Part shown: positions 1-6,982 of the stretch, one piece after another
How positions within the stretch are numbered: the first letter of the stretch is position 1
Layout: the number at the start of each line of letters is the position of its first letter
NCBI GenBank assembly: GCA_002382525.1
Contig: DFYA01000200.1
Coordinates: 1,820 to 9,443, forward strand
DNA length: 7,624 nucleotides
Direction: 5' to 3'
Source of the DNA: Opitutaceae bacterium UBA4094
GTDB lineage: Bacteria > Verrucomicrobiota > Verrucomicrobiia > Opitutales > Opitutaceae
Made by a program: the position numbers and the translations under genes
Notes under the pieces: generated by a model
Told to the model about the DNA's origin: nothing
What the model saw: the letters and a program-made list of their open reading frames with translations, nothing else
The model's database searches: none

Positions 1-3000
1 TCGTTGTCCGCGTCGTCGGTGGGCGCGCGGAGTCCCGGCGGAAGGGGCGTGGGCAACGTCGCGAGCCAGGCGTCGTAACTGGGCGGCGTGGCGGGGGCGT
101 TGTAGAGCGCGGTGATCTCCTGCGGCGTAAGCGCGCGGCGGTAGATGCGCAGGTCGTCGAGTTGGCCGATCCAGCTGTTGTAGCCGTTGCTGGTGTCGCC
201 GATGGCGAGCAGCCGCAGCGTGCGTCCGCCATTGCCGGTGTTCCATTCGGAGTGGGTGGCACCACCGTCGAAGTAGAGGCGGGTGCGCCAGAGGCCGGCG
301 GTGGTGTCGTAGTCGTTGACGAGGGTGACGAGGTGCCATTGCCCGTCGTTGAGCGTCGGTTGAGACATCGAGCCGGGGGCGCCGCCGGTGATGCCTTGGA
401 GGCTCGTCGGTGAGTGGTTTGAGGTCCAGAGCCGGTATTGCGCGGTCCAGTTCTCGTCGGCGTGGCCGTTTTTGCTGAGGAGGGTGCGATAGCTCGTTGT
501 GGCCGTGGTGCGCACCCACACGGCGACCGTGAAGGCGTCGCCGCGCGGGGCGAAGTCGAGGTCGCCCTGATTGGCCGGGAAAAACGGCGCGAGTTCGCCC
601 GCGAGGTCGGACGTGCCGTAAGCGCCTCCGAAGCGACCGTTGGCCGACCAGGTGGGCGTGCGGTTGATCGGGAAGCCGGCGGGGATGCTCGGCAATACAG
701 TCGTGTGGTCGTTGCCCGCGGGGGAGCTGTCCCAAATGCGCGCGCCGGAGCCTTCGTCGAACGTGTAGTGGAGAATAAGATCGAGGTCGTTCACGAAGCC
801 GCCGACCGGGCGGACGTCGAGCGAAAGCTCGCGGGTGGCGTGACCGGAGCTGTCGGCGACCCGCACGGTGAACGTTGCGCGCGCCGGTGCCACGGGCGTG
901 CCCTGGATGCGTCCGTCGGGCGTGAGGGTGAGGCCGTTCGGCAGGGCGCCCGTGGCGAGGGTCCATGTGCGGGTATCGATGCCGCCGGTGGCCGCGAGCG
1001 TGTGGTTGTAGGTGCGACCGACCGTGAAGACGGAGATCGACGTGGTGGTGACGGAGAGCGCCGGGTTGATGATGATCTGCGCAGCGGCGCTGGTGATCTG
1101 GCCTGCCGCGTTGGTGACGGTGACGGTGTAGGCGCCGGCCTCGGCGAGGGTGATCGAGGGAATCTCAAGGATAGGGCTGTCGGTGCCGACGAGGGCGGTG
1201 TCACGTCGCCACTGGTAGGTAAACGGGCCGGTGCCGCCGACCGCCACGTGGAGAGCGAGGGTGTTGCCGATGGCGAGGGTCTGCGAGTCCGGGGCAGCGA
1301 TGATCGTCGGTGCAACCGAAGTGGAGGGAGCGGGTGCGGAGAGCGGGATGCCTTGGTCGTTTCGATAATCGAGTGACCGCAGGTAGGCGATCAGGTCGTC
1401 GCGATCACCGGAGGAGAGCGAGAGCGCGCGCCGATGGGGATGCGCCGCGGCGAGGTCGTCGGCATTGGCGACCACCACGATGTTGAAGGAGATGTCGCGG
1501 GAACCGCGAAGGAGCTCGATGGTGTTGGTCGGTCCCGCGAGGAGCGTCGCATCCAAGGTAACCCACAGCCAACCACTCGTCATGAAGCCGTTGTCGGGAA
1601 ACTGCCGAGAAACGGTGATGGTCTGTTCCACGCCGTTGACGCGAACGAGTGCGGTGCCGCCTCCGTAGTTGCAGGCGTAGCGGAGGGCGATGCGAGCGGG
1701 GCCGCCGGAGAGGCCGCCGTCGATGGCGGTGAAACGGATAAGGCCGCCCGGCGAGGCGTCTGAAATATGCACAAACGAGCCTCCCACCACGCCGCGGGTG
1801 GAGCCGCCGCCGCCTTCGAGCGGGTTGTCGGTCGAGTTCGCGTTCGGGGGTAGGTTGACGAGTTCGGCTTCCGAGGCGCGACGCACTTGTCCCGCGGCGT
1901 AGGAAAAGACCTCCGCGAGCGTCGGGGCCAGGCCGTGATGAAGGAAGGTGCGGGTCGCGTGCAAACCATGGAGGGTAGGCGTGTCGATGCCTTCGAGCGG
2001 ATCGTGGAGGCGGAGGCCCGAAAGCGAGGAAAGCGTGCCGACATCGTGTAGTTGGCGTGTCGATACGGAGCCGGCCAGACTGTCGGTGAGCGCCGGGCCG
2101 GAGTGGCACGTGCTGCAAGACTCGGCCTCGAACACGGCGCGGCCGCGCAGCGCGGCGGCGGTGAGCGTGCCGTCGGTGTTGCGGTGCGGGCTGCGCGGCG
2201 TGGTGGCCGGAATCAGGGATGTGACGTAGGCGGCGAGCGCGTCGAGTTCGGGGGAGAGGCCCGTCTTGCCGGAGGCCGGCGAGGGGTGGAGGGCGGCGAA
2301 TTCCTGCGGGGTGAGCGGGAGGAATCCGCTCCCGCCGAAGGGCCCGCGGATGTCGTGCTCGAAATCCTGGATCTCGTCGAAATTGGCGGACCAGTGGACG
2401 TTGCCGTGGGCGAGGCCGGAGCGCCCGCGCAAGTCGGTGGTGCGGCGCAGGCCTTCGCCGCGCCCGGTGAAGTCCCACACGCGACCGTCGTGGCCTCCGT
2501 CAAGATGGCAGCTTGCGCAGGAGATGTAGCCGTCGGCGCCCATGCGCGGATCGGCGGCGTTGTAGAAGATGCGTTTGCCGAGGAGGACCTCGGGGGAGAG
2601 GGGCTCGTGGGCGACGGTCGGCGTCATCGCGACCACCGGCAAGGCGGTGCGGTTCTCCGCGAGGAGCGGAGTCGCGTCGCGGACGGTGACGGTGCGGCCC
2701 ATGAAGTCCTGCGTGAAAAGCCGTGCGGACACGGGGTCGATCAAAACGCCGTGTGGTGCGAGCCCGGTGCCGAGGTCCATCGCGACCATCACGGGAGAGG
2801 TGAAGGTGGAGCCGGTTGTGTTGAGTTCCGCGAGCGGCGCGATGCCGGTCGCGTCCATCCCGATGACGCGGTTGTTACCCTGGAGCGTGACGAGGAGCGT
2901 GTCGCCCAGCGGCGTGTAGGCGAGCGCGGACGGGCTGTCGGCGTTGTCGAAATCGCGACGGGAGTGACGTATCTCGTTATTGGATACAAGATCGACGAAC

Positions 3001-5756
3001 GAAACGACCGCGCGCACCGATGTTTCATGCGTCAAATCGCCGACGCCGAAGAGCAGGCCGCGTTGGGTGTTGTCCTGTTTGGAAGCGACCGCGGCGCGGG
3101 TGCCGTCGGGGGAGACGGCGATCGACGTGAGGTAGTTGGGAACGCCGGCGGCGCGATCACCGCCGTCGATGGTTTGAGCGGACTCGAGCACGATGAGGCG
3201 TGTCTGGGTCAGCGCGGGTGAAGTTGCGGCGATCTCGGCGACTTCGGCGTGGAGGTCGGGCGAAATGAAGCGGGTGACAAAAAGGCGTTGGCCGTCACCG
3301 GTGAGCGCCAGCGCGCGCGGGGTGGGGACGGTGGTCTGCGTGACGGGGACTGCGGAGGGATTGGCGGCGGAGTAGCGCTGGATGCGCGCGGAGCCTTGGA
3401 GTGAGACGAAGACCGATTGGCCGTCCGGAGACGCCACGACGCCGAACGGCGCGGAGCCGTAGGCGAGCGGGAGGGTGTGTGCGGTGCTGCCGTCGGGATC
3501 GAGCACGCGGAGTTCGTCGGAGGTGTGGCACGTCACCCAATAGCGACCGAAGGCATCGCGCACGATGGACCGGGGATTCTGACCGACGGGGTGCTCGGCG
3601 AGTTTGGCGCCCGTCGTGGGATCGAGGACGGAGACCGTGTTCGCGTCGGGGTTGACCACCCAGAGCCGCCGTCCATCGGGATCGTCGCCGATCACGAGGG
3701 TGGAACTGTGCACCGGCGCGGGACCCACGGGAGGCGCGATCACGAGAATACGCAGCGATTGGGTAACGATGGCGCCGTGGGCATCTCGGATCTGCACGAG
3801 GACGCGTGGGCGGCCGGGCGACGAGTAGGTGTGGGAGGCGGCCGGTGTGTCGGACCACTCGGACCACGTGCCGTCGAAGCTGAAGCGGTAGGAAAACGGC
3901 CCGTCGCCGGCCGCCGCCGCGGTGACCGTGATGGCTTGACCGGGCGCGGGTTGGTGGGTGGTGGCGGTGAGGCTGGCAAAGGCGGGCGGCGGGGTGGCGT
4001 TGACGGCACCGCCGGTGGAGAAGCGGAAGCTGTAAGGCTCGATGAGGTTGCCCGCGGTGTCCTGGAAACCGATGTCGTCGTCGGGGTTCGCGGGCGTGCC
4101 GTTGTCGTTGGCGAGGAAATCCACCTGGTAGGTCGTGTCGGCGGCGAGCGCGGGCTGTGGGGTGAAGGTGAGCACGCCGGAGAAGTCGTGTATCAGGTAA
4201 CCGGTGACAGGCGCGCCGAGGGTGTCGGGCGCGCCGCCGACGCCGGGGGTGACGGCGCGGACGGTGAAGTCGATGCCGTTGCGCGGGCCGCCGCGGCGGC
4301 CGTGTTCGTGGACAAGGAACGAAAGCGGGGCGTGGCGCGGGTAGCCGGTGCGATTGCGCTGGGGGATGTGGTAGGCGACGCGGGGGCGCGTCGTGTCGGG
4401 GGCTTGTTGGTGCACCCATACGCCGAGGCCCTGCGCCTGGTAGTTGGCGGTGCCGTGGTGGTGCGGGTAGCCGCCGGTAAGCCAGAGGTTGCCGAGCACG
4501 AGCGACATTTGCGACGTGTTGACTCCGGGCGAGGGAATGGCGGGGGCACCGGGCGGGCGGGTTGGGTTGCCTTCGTTGAGTGTGAGGACGATGGGATTGG
4601 CGTCGCCCGCGACGAGGCGGGTCATGTCGATTTTGCGATTGTGGATGAACGCGTGGTTGTCCTGAAAAACCGGATACGAAGAGTTGGTGAAGCCGGGCAC
4701 GACCAGGTTGGCGGCCAGGCGGACAGGCGCGGCGGAAGGATGGGCGGCCGCGCGGGCGGGATCGGCGGCGTGGGTGATATCGGCCGCCAGAAGGATGTTG
4801 GTGAAGGCGCCGACGACGTGGAGACCGTCACCGTCGGAAAAGAGAACGGGCCAGTAGCCTTGGAAGCCGCCTTCGAGTGAACCGACGTAGTGAGGGGTCA
4901 CGTTCGTGAGGACGTCGGTGACGGGGTCGGCCTGGTATTGAAGGCGGTAAACGACCACGCCGTCGCTGCCCGCAGTGCCGGAGCGGGCGTAAACAAGGAG
5001 GTCGCCGAAGAACATCGGGTGCCAGTCGCCGCCGCCGAAGGGCCCGACGTGGTCGAAGGAGCCGATGGTGTGGAAGGTGTTGTAACCGTTTTGATCACGC
5101 CCGACGCGCTCGATCGTGAACGGAGACTCGGTGTGGCCATACCACTGCATGCTGGCGATCCACGGACCGGCTTGGGACGGGCGGATGTAACCGACGCCCA
5201 TCTGGCCGAGATGCGGGATGCCGTTGGTGCCGCCGAGTTCGACCGGTCCTCCGAAGGACGCGACGCGCATGACTTGGGGCAGGAGGAGGTCGCCCACTTG
5301 CGCGGTGCCGTGGGCATTCCAACCCACGTTGCCCTGATGCCACCAATTATGGGCGTAGTTGAGGTTGAAGTCGCTCGGGAGGCGCCGGACGGGGTTCAGG
5401 GGATCGGCGATGTCATAGACCCGCAGCACGAGGTCGGAGCCGTCTCGCGAGCCGGGAGCCTCGCCGCCCACGATGATCCAGCCATTCAAGTAGTTGATCG
5501 ACGTGGTGCGACCGATCGACTCGGAGCCATTGGTGAACGGATGACTGAGCAGCGTGCCGGGCGCCTCGGTGCGAGGCTGGTTAAGAAAACCGGGTGTGGT
5601 GACTTGGGCGTGCATCCCGCTTGCGCCGGCCACAATGAGGCAGAGACGTGGCAACAGGCATCGGGCAAACGAGGGGAGATGCAGCGGCAGCCGAAAGACG
5701 CGAGGGGTAAGCATACGAGCCGGTGGTGAATTCGGATAAATTCCGGGTGGCGGCAT
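1..5756 (-). CDS. Giant exported multidomain di-haem cytochrome c (CcP/MauG-like) with beta-propellers, Ig-like, CBM-like and LamG domains; 3' end outside window
   Basis: One frame stays open for 1918 codons to the left edge, checked in phase at many points. Approximate domains by residue: signal peptide 1-50; propeller-like region 55-450 with a 'RVYDIADPLNPVRRL' stretch; SbsA-type Ig-like (Big_5) 454-581; PKD-like 588-672; YVTN-type propeller 683-1033 with 'SPDG' turns near 775 and 880; di-haem peroxidase-like domain 1047-1463 with haem sites CASCH (1080-1084) and CSTCH (1214-1218); Ig-like 1480-1563; He_PIG-like 1565-1647; LamG 1657-1885; an Asp-rich tail begins at the edge. Families with two c-type haems of this kind are periplasmic peroxidases or oxidases of the CcP/MauG group. 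Oxidation of a polymer or protein substrate held by the binding domains is inference only; the substrate is unknown. All domain calls come from motif reading, and the haem and LamG calls are the firmest. It probably forms its own transcription unit after the 377-base gap. Confidence 0.93.
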   Translation of the reverse strand, partial: MPPPGIYPNSPPARMLTPRVFRLPLHLPSFARCLLPRLCLIVAGASGMHAQVTTPGFLNQPRTEAPGTLLSHPFTNGSESIGRTTSINYLNGWIIVGGEAPGSRDGSDLVLRVYDIADPLNPVRRLPSDFNLNYAHNWWHQGNVGWNAHGTAQVGDLLLPQVMRVASFGGPVELGGTNGIPHLGQMGVGYIRPSQAGPWIASMQWYGHTESPFTIERVGRDQNGYNTFHTIGSFDHVGPFGGGDWHPMFFGDLLVYARSGTAGSDGVVVYRLQYQADPVTDVLTNVTPHYVGSLEGGFQGYWPVLFSDGDGLHVVGAFTNILLAADITHAADPARAAAHPSAAPVRLAANLVVPGFTNSSYPVFQDNHAFIHNRKIDMTRLVAGDANPIVLTLNEGNPTRPPGAPAIPSPGVNTSQMSLVLGNLWLTGGYPHHHGTANYQAQGLGVWVHQQAPDTTRPRVAYHIPQRNRTGYPRHAPLSFLVHEHGRRGGPRNGIDFTVRAVTPGVGGAPDTLGAPVTGYLIHDFSGVLTFTPQPALAADTTYQVDFLANDNGTPANPDDDIGFQDTAGNLIEPYSFRFSTGGAVNATPPPAFASLTATTHQPAPGQAITVTAAAAGDGPFSYRFSFDGTWSEWSDTPAASHTYSSPGRPRVLVQIRDAHGAIVTQSLRILVIAPPVGPAPVHSSTLVIGDDPDGRRLWVVNPDANTVSVLDPTTGAKLAEHPVGQNPRSIVRDAFGRYWVTCHTSDELRVLDPDGSTAHTLPLAYGSAPFGVVASPDGQSVFVSLQGSARIQRYSAANPSAVPVTQTTVPTPRALALTGDGQRLFVTRFISPDLHAEVAEIAATSPALTQTRLIVLESAQTIDGGDRAAGVPNYLTSIAVSPDGTRAAVASKQDNTQRGLLFGVGDLTHETSVRAVVSFVDLVSNNEIRHSRRDFDNADSPSALAYTPLGDTLLVTLQGNNRVIGMDATGIAPLAELNTTGSTFTSPVMVAMDLGTGLAPHGVLIDPVSARLFTQDFMGRTVTVRDATPLLAENRTALPVVAMTPTVAHEPLSPEVLLGKRIFYNAADPRMGADGYISCASCHLDGGHDGRVWDFTGRGEGLRRTTDLRGRSGLAHGNVHWSANFDEIQDFEHDIRGPFGGSGFLPLTPQEFAALHPSPASGKTGLSPELDALAAYVTSLIPATTPRSPHRNTDGTLTAAALRGRAVFEAESCSTCHSGPALTDSLAGSVSTRQLHDVGTLSSLSGLRLHDPLEGIDTPTLHGLHATRTFLHHGLAPTLAEVFSYAAGQVRRASEAELVNLPPNANSTDNPLEGGGGSTRGVVGGSFVHISDASPGGLIRFTAIDGGLSGGPARIALRYACNYGGGTALVRVNGVEQTITVSRQFPDNGFMTSGWLWVTLDATLLAGPTNTIELLRGSRDISFNIVVVANADDLAAAHPHRRALSLSSGDRDDLIAYLRSLDYRNDQGIPLSAPAPSTSVAPTIIAAPDSQTLAIGNTLALHVAVGGTGPFTYQWRRDTALVGTDSPILEIPSITLAEAGAYTVTVTNAAGQITSAAAQIIINPALSVTTTSISVFTVGRTYNHTLAATGGIDTRTWTLATGALPNGLTLTPDGRIQGTPVAPARATFTVRVADSSGHATRELSLDVRPVGGFVNDLDLILHYTFDEGSGARIWDSSPAGNDHTTVLPSIPAGFPINRTPTWSANGRFGGAYGTSDLAGELAPFFPANQGDLDFAPRGDAFTVAVWVRTTATTSYRTLLSKNGHADENWTAQYRLWTSNHSPTSLQGITGGAPGSMSQPTLNDGQWHLVTLVNDYDTTAGLWRTRLYFDGGATHSEWNTGNGGRTLRLLAIGDTSNGYNSWIGQLDDLRIYRRALTPQEITALYNAPATPPSYDAWLATLPTPLPPGLRAPTDDADN
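1368..2618 (-). other. Di-haem cytochrome c peroxidase/MauG-like domain (residues about 1047-1463)
   Basis: The domain opens with 'LGKRIFYNAADPRMG', the usual lead-in of this family, then 'SCASCH' (first haem, Cys1080, Cys1083, His1084). The second haem site is CSTCH at 1214-1218 within 'SCSTCHSGPALTDS', followed by 'HDVGT', a typical family continuation. The 134-residue spacing between sites suits the family. 'TPTLHGLHATRTFLHHG' (1259-1275) matches the conserved 'TPSLR...P-Y-F-H-D-G' stretch, with His1273 at the conserved His and His1274 where Asp or Asn is common. The closing helix, 'RDDLIAYLRSLD' ending at 1463, is separated from this stretch by a CBM-like insertion. Peroxidase, oxidase or electron-transfer activity cannot be told apart from the sequence alone. 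Confidence 0.88.
1476..1820 (-). other. CBM6/CBM35-like beta-sandwich inserted within the haem domain (residues about 1313-1427)
   Basis: After a Gly-rich hinge ('EGGGGSTRG') comes a stretch with the look of a carbohydrate-binding beta-sandwich: 'RIALRYACNYGGG' (about 1355-1367), 'ALVRVNGVEQTI', an aromatic 'SGWLWVTLDATL', and 'NTIELLRGS' before 'FNIVVVA'. CBM6 and CBM35 families show this order of strands, with a Tyr and Gly/Asn-rich motif, a V-NG strand, a Trp strand and an N-I-L strand. The last helix of the cytochrome domain follows directly, so the module interrupts that domain. Sugar binding is inferred from fold resemblance only; the ligand residues cannot be assigned. Confidence 0.6.
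5607..5756 (-). other. Signal peptide and start choice of the giant cytochrome protein
   Basis: The first ATG is at 5756, and an in-frame stop (TAG) at 5810-5808 lies upstream, so the start cannot be much earlier. A second in-frame ATG at 5714 (Met15) would give a more compact signal peptide of about 36 residues: an Arg-containing n-region, a hydrophobic core around 'CLLPRLCLIVAGASG', and a likely cut after 'MHA' at residue 50. Neither ATG has a purine-rich ribosome binding site upstream. Both starts keep the signal peptide. The Met15 start looks more usual in length, but the sequence does not decide it. Export fits the CXXCH sites, since c-type haem is attached outside the cytoplasm. Confidence 0.75.
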
Positions 5757-6133
5757 GGTGGTGCTCAGTTGGCCATCGGCGAGCCCGCAAAAATGTGCCT
5801 TTCGGGGCTAGAATGGCGGAGTGCTGCTCAACTTTTCAGCGTTGAGCGATTTATGGAGGAGTTAAGCACGCCTTATTTCACGCGTGCCGTATTGATCTCG
5901 ATAACCGGGCGCTCCATCCCGCGGCTGCTTGCGGAGCGACGCCTGCATCGAACGTCGGGATCAAAGAAGCTGCGCGTGGTGCTGGAGACCAAGCACGGCA
6001 TCGGTTCGCCACCGGCGTGCAGCACAATTGCCGAGGTTCTCCCCGCCGTCACGGTTTGCCCGAGATCATTCGCTTGGGGACCCCGTAGGCTTGGGGCTCG
6101 GCTTGTTCACACGACGCTTCGGGCAACAGGCAC
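5757..6133. other. Intergenic region of 377 bases without a convincing gene
   Basis: This lies between the stop of the methyltransferase and the start of the giant cytochrome gene. Frames can be drawn on both strands, but none has a recognisable product. The part nearest the giant gene (about 5790-5900) is visibly richer in A and T than the genes and holds three small dyads, as expected of a promoter or leader region. No convincing -35/-10 pair was found. Just after the methyltransferase stop, the stretch 6081-6096 can form a 4-base-pair CCCC/GGGG stem, but it lacks a T run, so it is not called a terminator. No tRNA, riboswitch or insertion sequence was recognised. Confidence 0.6.
5826..5847. 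repeat. Perfect 7-bp inverted repeat with 8-base loop upstream of the giant cytochrome gene
   Basis: The + strand reads GCTCAAC, then TTTTCAGC, then GTTGAGC, so the arms are perfectly complementary. It sits about 70 bases upstream of the first ATG of the giant gene, in an AT-richer stretch. Two further short dyads lie close by: TAAG-CACGC-CTTA at 5863-5875 and the 8-base palindrome CACGCGTG at 5879-5886. There is no T run on either side in either direction, so a terminator is unlikely. An operator or a stem in the mRNA leader are possible roles. Confidence 0.45.
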
Positions 6134-6907
6134 TCAAGTCATGATGTCTTTTCTGGGAGTGCGGCGGCGGAGGTTGTCGCAGACGATGGCGGCGGCGACG
6201 CCGGCATTGAGGGATTCGGCGGCGCCGTATTTGGGGATCGTAATGAAGCGGGTGACGGTATCGCGCACGGCGGGGGAGAGCCCGCGGCCTTCGCTGCCGA
6301 TCACCACCACGGCGTTGGTCACCGCCGGCAACGCGTGCACGTCGTCTCCGCCAAGGTCGCAACCGAGCACCGGCACGCAATCGCTCGCGAGCGCGGTGGG
6401 CAGGTCGAGGGTGTAAGTCTTTACGCGCGCAAATGAACCCATGCTCGCGTTGATCACTTTCTGGGAAAACAGGTCGGCGCAGTCCGGGGACAGCAGCACG
6501 CGGTCGAACGCAAACCAGTCCGCAACCCGCAGGAGTGTGCCGACGTTGCCCGGGTCTTGGATGCCGTCCAGCGCCAGCGTGAGGCCGTCGCCCAACGCCC
6601 CCTCGGGGAGGTCGGCGCGTGCAATGCGGCCCACGGCAAACACCTCGGAGGGGGTCGGGAAGTGGCTCATGCGCGCGAGTTCGTCGGGCGTGATGAGCGT
6701 GGGCGTTGGCGTGGGGCCGCTGGACGGCGCGGGTAGGCCGGGTGGCGGCGTCCAAGTGGCCGTGGCGTAGAGTTCTGCAAACTGCACCCCGGCGTTGAGC
6801 AGCTCCGCGACGACTTTGGGGTTTTCGACGACGTAGAGGCCTTCCGCTTCGCGGTTCTTTTTTTCCCGGAGCGCGCGCAGGCGGGAGAGCTGGGCCTTGG
6901 TCAACAT
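6134..6907 (-). CDS. TrmH/SpoU-family RNA 2'-O-ribose methyltransferase
   Basis: This 257-residue protein is a SPOUT methyltransferase, which transfers a methyl group from S-adenosylmethionine to a ribose 2'-hydroxyl of rRNA or tRNA in the cytoplasm. All three family motifs are visible: motif 1 'DGIQDPGNVGTLLRVAD' (114-130), motif 2 'VIGSEGRGL' (202-210) and motif 3 'IPKYGAAESLNAGVAAAI' (224-241) with Ser-Leu-Asn at 232-234, lining the knotted cofactor pocket. Residues about 1-95 form the N-terminal substrate-binding part. The length is normal for the family. The start is firm: an in-frame TAG (6919-6917) lies only three codons before the ATG, and there is no Shine-Dalgarno site. A Pro/Thr-rich loop at about 53-70 is unusual. 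It lies 75 bases after the AraC-type gene. The exact RNA target cannot be read from sequence, so no symbol is given; 23S rRNA is the commonest target of such two-part proteins. Confidence 0.93.
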   Translation of the reverse strand: MLTKAQLSRLRALREKKNREAEGLYVVENPKVVAELLNAGVQFAELYATATWTPPPGLPAPSSGPTPTPTLITPDELARMSHFPTPSEVFAVGRIARADLPEGALGDGLTLALDGIQDPGNVGTLLRVADWFAFDRVLLSPDCADLFSQKVINASMGSFARVKTYTLDLPTALASDCVPVLGCDLGGDDVHALPAVTNAVVVIGSEGRGLSPAVRDTVTRFITIPKYGAAESLNAGVAAAIVCDNLRRRTPRKDIMT

Positions 6908-6913
6908 GCGCGT

Positions 6914-6942
6914 GAACTAAGTGGCGGGGCCGGCGAAGGCAA
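6914..6942 (-). promoter_or_regulatory. Possible promoter giving a nearly leaderless methyltransferase transcript
   Basis: On the minus strand, TTGCCT (6942-6937) and TAGTTC (6919-6914) are separated by 17 bases, the ideal sigma-70 spacing. The second box ends six bases before the ATG, so a transcript would start at or next to the start codon. This fits the absence of a ribosome binding site. The -35 box is a fair match and the -10 box a weak one, so chance is a real alternative; read-through from the AraC-type gene 75 bases upstream is equally possible. Confidence 0.2.
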
Positions 6943-6982
6943 TGGCCCTCACCGAGCATGATCGACCGCGCGGGCGGGGCGC

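Noticed and set aside
1405..2478. Minus-strand frame of 357 codons inside the giant gene
   Set aside because: It overlaps, in another frame, the second CXXCH haem site and the CBM-like region; its Arg/Pro-rich product is a shadow.
3519..3533. 'VTCHTS' in the YVTN propeller as a possible third haem site
   Set aside because: Only one Cys precedes the His, with no Cys three residues earlier, so it is not a CXXCH site.
2052..4880. Long + strand frames (for example 2052-3221 and 3417-4880)
   Set aside because: They lie antisense to the giant cytochrome gene, have biased Gly/Arg/Val/Glu-rich composition and show no domain. They arise from its GC-rich third codon positions.
6072..6096. GC-rich repeat after the methyltransferase (GCTTGGGG twice, with CCCC between) as a terminator
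   Set aside because: The possible stem is only four base pairs and no T run follows on either strand, so intrinsic termination is not supported.
5769..6416. + strand frame of 215 codons spanning the gap and the 3' part of the methyltransferase
   Set aside because: Its second half is antisense to conserved methyltransferase motifs 2 and 3, no family is recognisable, and no ribosome binding site precedes its start.
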